Position numbers and translations under genes: made by a program. A stretch of DNA of 64,000 nucleotides from an uncultured Methanobrevibacter sp. Its GTDB lineage: Archaea > Methanobacteriota > Methanobacteria > Methanobacteriales > Methanobacteriaceae. Of the stretch, positions 38,469-48,688 are shown piece by piece. Below the pieces are notes generated by a model that saw only the letters and a program-made list of their open reading frames with translations, was not told the origin of the DNA and did no database searches. Each line of letters begins with the position of its first letter. Position 1 is the stretch's first letter. The DNA is taken from NCBI GenBank assembly GCA_900314605.1, contig OMVX01000015.1, positions 1-64,000 of the forward strand, written 5' to 3'.

Positions 38469-39122
38469 ATGAGTGATGAGAGAGTTTTTAAAATTAATAA
38501 AATTATGGAAATATTAAGAGAAAATTATACAATAAGGGTTTTACGTGAAAGAGACCCTTATGAGGTTTTAATTAGAACTATTTTATCTCAAAGAACTCGA
38601 GATGAAAATACAGATCAGGCTACAGATAATTTGTTCAATGTTTATCCGGATATTTATGCTGTATGTGATGCTCCTATAGAAGATGTTCAAAAACTTATTA
38701 AACCTGCAGGTTTTTATAGAGTTAAAGCAAGCCGTATTAAGGAAGTTTCTAAATTATTAATAGATCAATATGGTGGTGTTGTTCCTGATAATATAGAAGA
38801 ATTAGTTGAACTTCCAGGTGTTGGTAGAAAAACTGCAAATTGTGTTTTAGTTTTTGCATTTAACAAACCTGCAATTCCTGTTGATACTCATGTTCACAGA
38901 ATTTCAAATAGATGGGGCCTTGTTAATACAAATAAACCGGAAGAAACTGAAATTGCTTTAATAGATTTTGTTCCTAAAGACTTATGGATTGAATTAAATG
39001 ATTTAATGGTCCAGTTTGGTCAGACTATATGTAGACCTATCTCTCCTCAGTGTGAAATATGTCCTCTTACAGATTATTGTGATTATGACCCTTTAACTGA
39101 TGAAAAAAATAAGAAAAAATAA
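38469..39122 (+). CDS. nth: Endonuclease III (base-excision DNA glycosylase)
   Basis: Nth removes oxidised pyrimidines and cuts the abasic site. The helix-hairpin-helix is [15 protein letters not shown] with its catalytic Lys, and the catalytic Asp is in [11 protein letters not shown]. The C-terminal [4Fe-4S] motif is C-x6-C-x2-C-x5-C in [18 protein letters not shown] chose ATG 38469 because GGGGG sits about 6 bases upstream. A GTG at 38457 overlaps that site. It is 217 residues, normal for the family, and coupled to aroA with a short gap. Confidence 0.93.
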   Translation: MSDERVFKINKIMEILRENYTIRVLRERDPYEVLIRTILSQRTRDENTDQATDNLFNVYPDIYAVCDAPIEDVQKLIKPAGFYRVKASRIKEVSKLLIDQYGGVVPDNIEELVELPGVGRKTANCVLVFAFNKPAIPVDTHVHRISNRWGLVNTNKPEETEIALIDFVPKDLWIELNDLMVQFGQTICRPISPQCEICPLTDYCDYDPLTDEKNKKK

Positions 39123-39603
39123 TATATTTTTTAAATTTAACTATTTTTTTAATTTAAAAATTTTTATCATAAAGTATTTAAGTGATAAACTATAATATAA
39201 CTATAGTTATATATTTTTTTAGAATTTTTTTTAAAGAAATTTAATCTTTAAAAAATTATAACAATTGTTATATAAAATAATATATAACTAAATTTTTAAT
39301 AGTGAATTTTTGGATAAATAAATTGTAAGATATATCTATTGAAATGAATTATATATTGATAAAATTGAATCAAAATTTATATTTGATTTTTTCTTTATAT
39401 AATTTGTTTCAAAGTAAAATATTAAATTCATATTTAATAAGTCTATTAATATTTAATTAATTTTAGTAAAAAAATTAATTATAAAATAAACAATTACTAA
39501 ATAAAATAATTTAATAGATTTTTTATAAATAATTTATTCATTTTAATAAAATTAAAGTAAAATAGAATAAAATAAAGTATTTAAATAAATTTATGGTGAT
39601 AAA
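39123..39603. other. AT-rich intergenic region
   Basis: No gene, hairpin RNA or repeat could be supported. It should contain the cysK promoter. Confidence 0.5.
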
Positions 39604-40596
39604 ATGGTGAATATTCCTAAGATAACTAGGCCAATAGCAGAAAACATAACTGAAACAGTAGGTAATACCCCTCTTGTAAGATTGAATAAATTAGCTGGTG
39701 ATTTAGAGGCAGATGTACTTGTTAAATTAGAATCTTTTAATCCAATTAGTAGTGTAAAAGATAGGGTAGGTTTAGGATTAATCGAAGATTTAGAAGAAAG
39801 AGGACTTTTAAATAAAGATTCAACAATTATTGAAGCTACAAGTGGAAATATGGGAATAGGTCTTGGTTTTGTAGCTGCACAAAGAGGATATAAAGTAATC
39901 TTTACCATGCCTGATACAATGTCTATGGAAAGAAGAAAATTATTAGCTATTTTCGGTGCAAAAATAGTTTTAACTCCAGGTAGCGAAGGTATGGGCGGAG
40001 CAATTAAAAAAGCAAATGAATTATTAGAAGAAATACCAAATTCTATTAACCCGGGACAATTTGTAAACCAGGCTAATCCTAAATTCCATAAAAAAACCAC
40101 AGCACAGGAAATTTTAAGAGATACTGAAGGTAAAGTAGATATTGTTGTAGCGGGTGTTGGTACTGGCGGAACTATAACTGGTATTTCAGAGGCAATTAAA
40201 GAGGTTAATCCTAATTTAAAAGCAGTTGCAGTAGAACCTGAAACTTCACCAGTTTTATCAAAAGGTACTCCAGGAGCTCATAAAATTCAGGGTATTGGTG
40301 CAGGTTTTGTTCCAGAAACTTTCCATGGTGATGCAATTGATGAAATTTTCACTGTAAAAGATCAGGATGCAGCATCAACATTACTTGCTCTTGCTAAACA
40401 GGAAGGTATTCTTGCAGGTATATCATCTGGTGCAGCAACATTTGTAGCATTAGAATTAGCTAAAAAAGAAGAAAACAAAGGTAAAACTATTGTTGCTATT
40501 TTACCTGATACGGGTGAGAGGTACTTATCTGTTGACTGGGTATTTCAAGAATTATATGATGAACATGGTCCTGAAATATTCCCAGTGGATAAATAA
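39604..40596 (+). CDS. cysK: Cysteine synthase (O-acetylserine sulfhydrylase)
   Basis: CysK uses pyridoxal phosphate to make cysteine from O-acetylserine and sulfide. The PLP Lys is K52 (NPISSVKDR). TSGNMGIGLGF is the substrate loop, GVGTGGTITG binds PLP phosphate, and SSGAA is near the end. Its 330 residues fit the family. GGTGAT precedes the ATG. The cysE gene for the O-acetylserine-forming partner follows after 283 bases, and tRNA-Cys and cysS are a few kb on. Many methanogens instead make cysteine through Sep-tRNA, so this direct pathway is notable. Confidence 0.93.
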   Translation: MVNIPKITRPIAENITETVGNTPLVRLNKLAGDLEADVLVKLESFNPISSVKDRVGLGLIEDLEERGLLNKDSTIIEATSGNMGIGLGFVAAQRGYKVIFTMPDTMSMERRKLLAIFGAKIVLTPGSEGMGGAIKKANELLEEIPNSINPGQFVNQANPKFHKKTTAQEILRDTEGKVDIVVAGVGTGGTITGISEAIKEVNPNLKAVAVEPETSPVLSKGTPGAHKIQGIGAGFVPETFHGDAIDEIFTVKDQDAASTLLALAKQEGILAGISSGAATFVALELAKKEENKGKTIVAILPDTGERYLSVDWVFQELYDEHGPEIFPVDK

Positions 40597-40879
40597 ATTT
40601 AATTTTATTCTATCCTTTTATATTTTTTATTTTTTTATATTATTAAAATTTAAAAATTTTTCAAATAAAGTTTAAAACACTATTATTTTTTAAAACTTAT
40701 TAAAGATTAATATTTATAATCTATTTTTATTATAAAATTGTATTAATTAATTTGTATAATTTAATCAATTAATTTCAATAAAAAAATTAAGATATATTTA
40801 TATATTTTAATTTTAAAAAATTATATTAGGTTTTATTATTGTTCTAATTTTATTAAATTTTTTCTAAATTGGTGATTTA

Positions 40880-41590
40880 ATGTTTAATCGGATGAGAGAA
40901 GATATTCAATCAACTAAAGCCAGTGATCCTGCTAGTCGTAGTAGTATTGAAATAATTTTCTGTTACCCTGGGATATGGGCTATTTGGTTTCATCTTTTAA
41001 ATCATTGGTTATGGAATAAAAATCTGAAATTTCTAGCAAGATTCTTATCAACATTAAGTAGATTTTTAACAGGGATTGAAATACATCCTGGTGCCCAGTT
41101 TGGAAGAAGAGTTTTTATAGATCATGGTATGGGTGTAGTTATTGGTGAGACTGCAATTGTTGGTGATGATGTATTATTATATCAGGGAGCAGTTTTAGGT
41201 GGAACTTCCCTTGAAAAGAAAAAAAGACATCCTACAGTTGAAAATGATGTAGTAGTTGGTGCTGGTGCTAAAGTACTTGGAAATGTAACTATTGGAGCAC
41301 ATTCAAAAATTGGTGCAGGTTCAATTGTTCTTAAAGATGTCCCACCACATTCAACATGTATAGGTGTACCTGGACGTGTTGTTAGATGTGAGAAAATGTC
41401 TTCTCCTTTAAATCTTGAACATAGTAAACTTCCAGATCCAGTTAAAGCATCTTTAAAACGTTTACTTAAACGTCAAGATGAACTTGAAGAGGAAATTCAA
41501 ATACTTAAAAAATTCCATAATCTTGATAATCCTGATTTTGAGTATAATAACTGTAAAGAATTTGAAAATGATATGATTTTTGAAAAATAG
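40880..41590 (+). CDS. cysE: Serine O-acetyltransferase
   Basis: CysE acetylates serine to O-acetylserine for CysK. The protein has an N-terminal helical part (residues 1-55 with [17 protein letters not shown]) and the left-handed beta-helix of hexapeptide repeats: [20 protein letters not shown] with the catalytic His, [21 protein letters not shown], then [28 protein letters not shown] longer C-terminal coiled tail (about 180-236) is present. The classical CysK-binding C-terminal Ile is not obvious. It lies after cysK. Confidence 0.93.
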   Translation: MFNRMREDIQSTKASDPASRSSIEIIFCYPGIWAIWFHLLNHWLWNKNLKFLARFLSTLSRFLTGIEIHPGAQFGRRVFIDHGMGVVIGETAIVGDDVLLYQGAVLGGTSLEKKKRHPTVENDVVVGAGAKVLGNVTIGAHSKIGAGSIVLKDVPPHSTCIGVPGRVVRCEKMSSPLNLEHSKLPDPVKASLKRLLKRQDELEEEIQILKKFHNLDNPDFEYNNCKEFENDMIFEK

Positions 41591-41945
41591 TATTTTTTAT
41601 TTATTTTTGATGATTAAACTGAATTTTTAATAATTTTTTTTTAATAGTTTTCATGTTTTTATCTATACTTTCTGCTTTTTTACATATCTTTATTTTTTTA
41701 TTCTTAAATGATTTGTTTAATATTGTATTTATCTTATTTTTCTAATATATTATAATAATTTACCTATAATCTTTTAATTTTTAAATTCTTTCAATTTTTA
41801 AGAGATTATTTATTTATAAGGACATATAAAAAAATATAACAATAGTTTTATATATTATTAAAATATATCTATATTAAAAGTTTACTTAATATTATTATTT
41901 TTATTCAAAATTAAGAAAAATTATTTGTTAATAAATGGTGATTTA
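41591..41945. other. AT-rich intergenic region
   Basis: It lies between cysE and the regulator gene. Nothing beyond T-rich stretches could be supported. Confidence 0.5.
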
Positions 41946-42323
41946 ATGAAACCGCCTTGTGAAATGGTAGTTTGGTATGTTATTCCAGCAATACGATCTG
42001 AATTAGCTAAACAGCTTTTATCATTAGGAATGAAACAGAAAGATATTTCTGAATTAATGGATATTACACAACCAGCTGTAAGTCAATATATTACTGATAA
42101 AAGAGGTAGTGAATTAGTTCTTCCAGATATTATTAAAAAATTAGTAGAGGAGTTTGCATTAGATTTATATAATAAAGATGCGACTAAACTCGATATTATA
42201 CCTCGTACATGTAATATATGCAAACAAATCAAGGCAGAGGATGTTATGTGTCAGTTACATCATGAAAAAGCTAATATGCCTTTAGAATGCCATGCATGTT
42301 TAGGTTCTCATGCAGATTATTAA
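41946..42323 (+). CDS. Helix-turn-helix transcriptional regulator with C-terminal cysteine cluster
   Basis: The 125-residue protein has an N-terminal XRE-like HTH (LAKQLLSLGMKQKDISELMD, then ITQPAVSQYI; residues about 18-55). The C-terminus has Cys residues in RTCNICKQIKAEDVMC and LECHACLG, able to bind zinc or an Fe-S cluster. I start at ATG 41946 because GGTGATTTA sits just before it; a TTG farther up is inferior. It resembles a conserved archaeal regulator group without known targets. Its place after cysK-cysE suggests a role in sulfur or cysteine control, and the Cys cluster could sense redox state. Confidence 0.8.
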   Translation: MKPPCEMVVWYVIPAIRSELAKQLLSLGMKQKDISELMDITQPAVSQYITDKRGSELVLPDIIKKLVEEFALDLYNKDATKLDIIPRTCNICKQIKAEDVMCQLHHEKANMPLECHACLGSHADY

Positions 42324-42681
42324 TTTTTTTTAATTAAATATTTTGATTTTTTATTAATTCTTTTATTTAATATTAAATATTTAATTTTCCAAATTGAGTA
42401 TTTAATGGATTAAACTAAAAAGTGTTAGCTCATTTTATATATTATTAGAAAATTATTTCATTATAGTTGATTACTAAACTTTTGTTATATTTATTTATAA
42501 ATGATTTAGAATAAAAATTAGGTAAACAACTATTTTAATATTTAAGGATTTTTTGAGCTTTTTTTTTAAATAATATTAATACTTTCAGTGGACACCTGAA
42601 AAGTAAAATAAAACGAATTTTAAAGAAAGAAAATATATTTCTAAATATTGTGAAAATTTTATTAAATCTTCTTTTAGATTT
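42324..42681. other. AT-rich gap with a possible IS-end scar
   Basis: Around 42583-42604 an imperfect palindrome contains TGGACACCTGAAAAG, which loosely resembles IS3/IS481-type termini. There is no matching partner or transposase, so only a short scar is possible. Confidence 0.25.
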
Positions 42682-43134
42682 TTAATATATTGTTCCTCCA
42701 TTTTTTTCATATTCTTCAAAGGCTTCTATTGTTTCATCACGACACATATTTTCTAAATCAAGTGTTGATTTTTCAGGATTTTCAAAAAAATCATAGATGA
42801 ATTTATCCCTAAAACCTATTTTATCTGCATCTTCGTGAGTATTACCATAATAAACTTTCTTAATATTGGACCATATTATAAGTGATAAACACATTGGACA
42901 TGGATAACATGAGGTATATAGTTCACATCCACTTAAATCATATGAATTAATATTTTTACATGCATCTCGAATAGCCATAACTTCTGCATGTGCAGAGGGG
43001 TCATTGTTTATAATTACATGATTAGATCCTTTACCAATGATTTCACCATCTTTAACAACACATGCCCCAAAAGGCCCTCCATTTTCATCATTATCCTCTG
43101 ATAACTCTTTTGCTACTTTCATAAATTTATTCAT
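42682..43134 (-). CDS. Cytidine-deaminase-like nucleoside/base deaminase (guanine deaminase type)
   Basis: The zinc active site is HAEVMAIRDAC with the catalytic Glu, plus PCPMC about 30 residues later. The layout, and the C-terminal segment FRDKFIYDFFENPEKSTLDL, resemble GuaD/CDD-superfamily guanine deaminases more than TadA. That points to a role in purine salvage. The protein has 150 residues, and TGTGAGATT lies before the ATG. It lies convergent to the regulator gene. Substrate assignment is by resemblance. Confidence 0.8.
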   Translation of the reverse strand: MNKFMKVAKELSEDNDENGGPFGACVVKDGEIIGKGSNHVIINNDPSAHAEVMAIRDACKNINSYDLSGCELYTSCYPCPMCLSLIIWSNIKKVYYGNTHEDADKIGFRDKFIYDFFENPEKSTLDLENMCRDETIEAFEEYEKNGGTIY

Positions 43135-43543
43135 AATCTCACAACCTCATATTAAAAAATGATATTATACATTCTTAAATACTTTTTCATTATTTAATTT
43201 AGTTCATCTAGGTAAAATTATTGTAAACTGAATTAAATTAACTATAAAATTTTATAATTTAAATACATATAAAGATTTATATTTCTCATTCTGAGGTATT
43301 AAATATTAAATCTGAAATTTTTAATCAATTTCAATCTAATGCACCGTTAATAGTTATTATAATTTTAAATATATACCATGAATATTATGAAAATACTATA
43401 TATTTTTATTAAAGATACTTAATAATTTATTAAAATCATTAAATATTGAATTTATTAAATTAAGTAAAAATTAAAGATTATATATAGGAATTTTTATAAA
43501 TCAAAAAATTATTAAGTTTATTCTATTGTAGCATTTTAAAAAA
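43135..43543. other. AT-rich intergenic region upstream of tRNA-Cys
   Basis: No gene seen. It separates the leftward deaminase from the tRNA gene. Confidence 0.5.
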
Positions 43544-43556
43544 CTTTATATATTAG
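43544..43556 (+). promoter_or_regulatory. Putative TATA box of tRNA-Cys
   Basis: CTTTATATATTAG lies about 41 bases before the mature tRNA start. The archaeal box A usually lies about 25 bases before the transcript start, so a short 5' leader is implied. Confidence 0.55.
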
Positions 43557-43596
43557 AAAAAATACATATACTTATACACTGTTTTATATTATTTAT

Positions 43597-43668
43597 GGCA
43601 AGGTGACCGAGAGGCTTAGGTGCGTGGCTGCAGACCATGATACTGGGGTTCAAATCCCTATCTTGCCT
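43597..43668 (+). tRNA. tRNA-Cys (anticodon GCA)
   Basis: A complete cloverleaf can be folded. The acceptor pairs GGCAAGG with TCTTGCC with a wobble at the last pair, the D stem is ACC/GGT, and the anticodon stem CGTGG/CCATG encloses loop CTGCAGA with anticodon GCA at 43630-43632. The T arm has the TTCAAAT loop. The base after the acceptor is T, the discriminator typical of tRNA-Cys. CCA is not encoded. It lies upstream of cysS and downstream of cysK-cysE. Confidence 0.95.
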
Positions 43669-43841
43669 TTTTAATTATTTTTATCGATTTATTTTATTTT
43701 ATTATATTTTACTTATAATTCGTTCTATTTTTTTTTAAAATCAGATTAAATTATTTTATAAATATTAATTTAATATATTTTTCATGAATATTAATAATGA
43801 AATCTTTAAAAATTTAATGGTAAATGTTTTTTTTATTTTCT

Positions 43842-43947
43842 AGCTTTGTAGAAAACTATTAAAGGTTTGCAAATTTTTTCTTAATAAAACAAATTTTCTA
43901 ATATTTTTTATTTAATTTTTAAATATTCTGAGGGTTTCTACAAAGCT
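43842..43947. mobile_element. MITE-like inverted-repeat element, 106 bp
   Basis: AGCTTTGTAGAAA at the left is perfectly inverted as TTTCTACAAAGCT at the right. The interior is AT-rich and non-coding. It is unrelated to the 10.4-kb MITE. It is located between tRNA-Cys and cysS. It could alternatively be a long hairpin transcript. Confidence 0.65.
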
Positions 43948-44244
43948 CATTTTATATAAATTTTTCTTTTAAATTTTAAAATAGGATTTTTATTGGACTA
44001 TTTAGAGAATGAGTATTAATCTTATTTATTTTCATCAAAATTAATTTATAAAATTACAAAATTTTATATGTTAGCATTTTAAAAATTATTATATTATATT
44101 TATTATATTATATTAGTAAAAAAAGTAATAAATTATAAATAATGAACTTTTTTAACAAAAGTTAACAAATGTTTTTATTCTATTAATTTTAACTATAATT
44201 AATTTTATATTAAATTTATTTACTATTATATAGTTGGAGATAAA

Positions 44245-45702
44245 ATGGAGAGTAATACTGACAGTAAAACTAATAATTTAAAAGTATATTCTACCCTTAG
44301 TCGCAGTAAAGAGAATTTTAAATCAATCAATAAAACTAAAATTAAATTCTTTGTTTGCGGGCCTACTGTTTATAATGATGCTCATATAGGTCATGGTAGG
44401 ACTTATGTTTCCTTTGACATGATAAAAAGATATTTAGAATATATTGGCTATTCTGTAGTATACATGCAGAACATTACAGATATAGATGATAAGATAATTA
44501 ACCGAGCAAAAGAAATGGCAGGGGAAGATGAGAATTTAAGTCTTTTATGTTCTAATTTAGCAAAAAAATATGAACGTAGATACAAAGAAGATATGGAATC
44601 CTTAAATATTAAAGGTGTAAATCTTTTTATGAGAGCAACAGATCATATTGATGAGATCATTTCACAAGTTCAAAGATTAATTGATAAAGGATATGCATAT
44701 GCAACTGAAAATGGAGTATATTTTGAAGTTAATAAATTTGAAGAATTTGCAAAGTTATCAAATAGAAATATTGAAGAACTTGAAGGCCATAGACTTCAAA
44801 CAGATTCAACTAAAAGAGATGAAAAAGACTTTGCATTATGGAAACTTAGAACTTCAAGTGAATATACTGGTGAACCGGTATGGGATTCTCCATGGGGTAA
44901 AGGTAGGCCTGGATGGCATATTGAAGATACAGCTATTACTGAAGAATACTTTGGTGAGCAGTATGACATTCATGGAGGGGGTTTAGATTTAATTTTCCCT
45001 CATCACGATGCAGAAATTGCTCAAATGGAAGCTTTATCTGATAAAAAACCAATGGTAAATTACTGGTTCCATACAGGATTTTTAAATGTTAATGGGGAGA
45101 AAATGTCTAAATCTCTTGGAAATTTCATAACAATTAGAGAATTACTTAAAGAGGTTTCTGCTGAAACATTTAGATTTTTTGTACTTTCAACTCATTATAG
45201 AAGTCCTATTGATTTTTCAAAAGACAGTCTTCATCAGGCAGGTAAAAGTTTAAATAAAATCAAATCCTATATTGCAGAGCTTGATACTATATTAAATAAT
45301 CATTTTAAAGATAATGATGAAATTGAAGAGAGGATGGATCTTTTAGAATCTTCAACTTATAATGTTTTAAATGAATCTAGTTCTTCATTTTTCAATGCAA
45401 TGGATGATGATTTTAATACACCTAAAGCTATATCATCACTATTTGAATTAATTAATAATTCAAAAAATCAATTAAATGAATTAAATCTAGATGATATTTT
45501 AGCTATTAAAAAGTTTTTCATTATAGTTAATGATATTTTAGGAATTTTCTTCCTTAAGGATGAAAATACCGGGGATCATGAAGAAGAATTATTAGATTTA
45601 ATTGGGGATGTGAGAGCTAAACTCAGATTAGAAAAGCAGTACGAATTATCTGATGAAATTCGTTCCCGTTTAACTGATTTAGGTTATGAAATCAGTGATT
45701 AA
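44245..45702 (+). CDS. cysS: Cysteinyl-tRNA synthetase
   Basis: CysS charges tRNA-Cys directly. Zinc ligand Cys lies in FFVCGPTVYND, the HIGH motif is HIGHGRTYVSFDM, GGGLDLIFPHHDAEIAQ follows near residue 245, and the KMSKS loop is KMSKSLGN near 288. A C-terminal anticodon-binding helical part is intact. It is 485 residues, which is normal. GGAGAT precedes the ATG. Its presence beside cysE/cysK and tRNA-Cys indicates free-cysteine charging and not sole dependence on SepRS/SepCysS. Confidence 0.96.
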   Translation: MESNTDSKTNNLKVYSTLSRSKENFKSINKTKIKFFVCGPTVYNDAHIGHGRTYVSFDMIKRYLEYIGYSVVYMQNITDIDDKIINRAKEMAGEDENLSLLCSNLAKKYERRYKEDMESLNIKGVNLFMRATDHIDEIISQVQRLIDKGYAYATENGVYFEVNKFEEFAKLSNRNIEELEGHRLQTDSTKRDEKDFALWKLRTSSEYTGEPVWDSPWGKGRPGWHIEDTAITEEYFGEQYDIHGGGLDLIFPHHDAEIAQMEALSDKKPMVNYWFHTGFLNVNGEKMSKSLGNFITIRELLKEVSAETFRFFVLSTHYRSPIDFSKDSLHQAGKSLNKIKSYIAELDTILNNHFKDNDEIEERMDLLESSTYNVLNESSSSFFNAMDDDFNTPKAISSLFELINNSKNQLNELNLDDILAIKKFFIIVNDILGIFFLKDENTGDHEEELLDLIGDVRAKLRLEKQYELSDEIRSRLTDLGYEISD

Positions 45703-45999
45703 ATCTTATTTTTTATACTTTTTTTATATATTTTTTTTGAGCATGTGATTTTTCATATTTCAAATACTATAATTATTTATATTATATTAATTAAAAATTA
45801 GATAAAAAATAAAATTATAAAAAAAATTATATTTATTATTCCTTTAATATATTTTTTAAAGGTAAATAAGATATAATATATAAATTTCATCGATAATTAA
45901 ATAAATTTTATAAAAGACATGATTAAATTAATCAAAATCAGTATCATGTAATTATTAATAATTATTAAGTTATCAATAGATTTATAGGAGACAAATTAT

Positions 46000-48099
46000 A
46001 TGGTAAAACTTGATAAAATGTTTAAACCAGATTCTGTTGCTATAATTGGAGCATCAGATTCTGAAGGTAAAATTGGATATATTATTGTGGATAATATGAT
46101 TACTTGTGGTTTTGCAGGTAAAATTTTCCCTATTAATCCTAAAAGTGATGAAATTCAAGGTTTAAAAGCTTATAAAAGTGTTTCAGATTTACCTGAAGTT
46201 CCTGATTTAGCAGTTATATGTATTCCTTCCTTTGGAGTAAATGGTGTTCTAGAAGAATGTGGTCAAAATGGTGTTAAAAATGTAGTTGTTATTACTGCAG
46301 GATTTAAAGAAGTTGGTGGAGAAGGAATAGAATTAGAGAACCAACTTATTGAAATTAAAGATAAATATGGTTTGAATATTATCGGACCTAATAGTTTAGG
46401 TATTACTGATTCTCAAACTCCTCTTAATGGATCATTCTCCCAATCTATGTCTCCGAAAGGAAATATGGCTTTTGTTTCACAAAGTGGAGCAATGATGGTA
46501 GCTATTATTGATTGGAGTAAAATTTCTGGAATAGGATTTAGTAAATGTATTTCCTTAGGTAATAAAGCAGGAATTAATGAAATTGAACTTATTCAAGAAT
46601 TAGCTGATGATGATGATACTGCTGTAATTTTACTTTATCTTGAAAGTGTAACTGAAGATAAAAACTTCATTAAAACTATAAGAGAAGTATCTAAGAAGAA
46701 ACCTATTGTTGTTCTTAAATCTGGTTCAAGTGCTGCAGGAGCAGCAGCTGCATCTTCACATACCGGTGCACTTGCAGGTAGTGATAATGCATTTACTACT
46801 TCATTTAGACAATCTGGTATTTTCCGTGTAGAAACTATGGATGAGTTATTTAAAGTCGGTTTAGCATTCTCTAATTGTCCACTTCCAAAAGGGTCTAATG
46901 TAGGTATTATCACAAATGCAGGTGGAGGAGGAGTTATTTCTGTAGATGCTATGGAAAAATGCGGACTTGAAATAGCAAAATTATCTTCTGAAACTAAAAA
47001 ACAATTAGATGAAGTAATTCCTGAAGAAGGTACAAGTAATAATCCTATAGATGTATTAGGTGATGCACCTGTAAGTAGATATGAAGATACTTTAAATATT
47101 CTTTTACACTCTGATGATGTAGATTCATTAATTGTTATTGTTTGTCCTACTGCAAAAGCTGATACAAATGGTATTGTTGATTCATTAGTAGAAGAATATA
47201 AAAAATGTGATAATAAACCTGTTTTAGTTGTTAACATGGGTGGACCTTCATTTGAATATGCAAACGAAGTTTTAATGGAAAATGGTATTCCAACTTATGT
47301 TTTCCCTGAAGCTGCAATTGAAGCATTAAGTTATTTAACTAGGTTTGCTGAGTTACAAGATAGAAAATATGATTATCCTGTAGAAAATTTAACTGATGTT
47401 GATAAAGATGCTGTAAGTAAAATATTTGATAAAGTTAAAGCTGACGGAAGGGATACATTACTTGGAAGTGAAGCTTATGCAGTAGCAGAAGCATATGGAA
47501 TTTCTGCTGCACCAATTAAACTTGCAACTAGTGCAGATGAAGCAGGTAAACTTGCAGAAGAAATGGAATTCCCTGTTGTACTTAAAATTGCATCAGATAA
47601 AATTTTACACAAATCTGATATTGGTGGTGTAAAAGTAGGTATTAATTCAGTTGATGAGGCTAAAGCAGCATTTGATGAAATTATTGCAAATGCAAAAGCA
47701 GTTCATCCAGATATTACTCCTGATGGTGTAGAAGTACAAAAAATGATGGATACAGGTATTGAAGTACTTGTCGGTATGATTCGTGATAAACAATTTGGAC
47801 CTATGATAGCATTTGGTATGGGTGGAATTTATGTAAACCTTATTGAAGATGTTGAATTCCAAATTGCTAATGGTTTAACTTCTGATGAAATAGATCAATT
47901 AATGGAAAACACGAAAGTTTATAAATTACTTGAAGGTTTCCGTGGTGAAGCACCTGGAGATATTGATGAAGTTAAAGATACCATCAAACGTGTTGCACGT
48001 TTAACACTTGACTTTGATGAAATTTCAGAATTAGATATAAACCCTATTTTTGTTTATGAAAAAGGTTCAAGTGCTTTAGATATTAAAATTAAATTATAA
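46000..48099 (+). CDS. Acetate-CoA ligase (ADP-forming), fused alpha-beta subunits
   Basis: This enzyme interconverts acetyl-CoA, ADP and phosphate with acetate, CoA and ATP. The alpha part (about 1-460) has a CoA-binding fold (SVAIIGASDSEGKIGYIIVDNM) and SSHTGALAGSD with the phosphohistidine near 254. The beta part (about 475-699) is an ATP-grasp domain (FPVVLKIASDKILHKSDIGGV, then MIAFGMGGIYV). The 699 residues match fused archaeal forms. GGAG precedes the ATG. In an organism that takes up acetate, the direction could be acetyl-CoA formation or energy recovery. Confidence 0.9.
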   Translation: MVKLDKMFKPDSVAIIGASDSEGKIGYIIVDNMITCGFAGKIFPINPKSDEIQGLKAYKSVSDLPEVPDLAVICIPSFGVNGVLEECGQNGVKNVVVITAGFKEVGGEGIELENQLIEIKDKYGLNIIGPNSLGITDSQTPLNGSFSQSMSPKGNMAFVSQSGAMMVAIIDWSKISGIGFSKCISLGNKAGINEIELIQELADDDDTAVILLYLESVTEDKNFIKTIREVSKKKPIVVLKSGSSAAGAAAASSHTGALAGSDNAFTTSFRQSGIFRVETMDELFKVGLAFSNCPLPKGSNVGIITNAGGGGVISVDAMEKCGLEIAKLSSETKKQLDEVIPEEGTSNNPIDVLGDAPVSRYEDTLNILLHSDDVDSLIVIVCPTAKADTNGIVDSLVEEYKKCDNKPVLVVNMGGPSFEYANEVLMENGIPTYVFPEAAIEALSYLTRFAELQDRKYDYPVENLTDVDKDAVSKIFDKVKADGRDTLLGSEAYAVAEAYGISAAPIKLATSADEAGKLAEEMEFPVVLKIASDKILHKSDIGGVKVGINSVDEAKAAFDEIIANAKAVHPDITPDGVEVQKMMDTGIEVLVGMIRDKQFGPMIAFGMGGIYVNLIEDVEFQIANGLTSDEIDQLMENTKVYKLLEGFRGEAPGDIDEVKDTIKRVARLTLDFDEISELDINPIFVYEKGSSALDIKIKL

Positions 48100-48127
48100 T
48101 TTTAAATTATAATTTTTTTTTTTATAA

Positions 48128-48220
48128 TTTTGAAGATGGGTCATGAATAGGATTTAGTAAAATCTAATTAAACAATTTTATTATATTTAATTTAATATTA
48201 AATATTTTTTAATTTTATAG
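48128..48220. repeat. About 91-bp dispersed repeat, copy 1 (after acd)
   Basis: It shares TTTTGAAGATGGGTCATGAA and the rest through ATTAAATATTTTTTAATTTT with 61551-61641, with only a few mismatches. Both copies are non-coding, lie just downstream of rightward genes and include the palindrome ATTTAATATTAAAT. Remaining DNA to 48688 shows no gene. Confidence 0.9.
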
Positions 48221-48688
48221 ATATTTTTTTCTATTTTTGTTTCAATTTTCAAATGCTTTAAGAATTTTAATTTTTCTAGTTGGGTTTTATATCTTGATTT
48301 AACTTGATATTACTACTAATTTTATTTGATTTATTTGATTTATATTTTGATTAATATTATCGATTGTTTTAATTAAAATTCTACATATTTATTTTTATAT
48401 TATTCTTATATTCCTTGCTTTTAATTAATTGTTCTATTAATTATTTGTGTGTTACTTTAATATTTGTATTTTCATATGATGGAGATGTATATTATTAATC
48501 TTTTTCTATATTTTTTATTTCTGTTTTTTGAGATTTAGGAAATTACTATGTTTTTTTTTTAAAAAAAAAGTTACAAAAAGATTGGGCATTATAATTTTAA
48601 TTTATACAAAAAATTAAGTCATAATAAATATTTAAAACAAATTCAGAATATTGAGGATTATTAAAATTGATAAAATACATAAAAAAGT

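Noticed and set aside
42583-42604. IS3/IS481-like terminus TGGACACCTGAAA
   Set aside because: Single short match, no partner end and no transposase.
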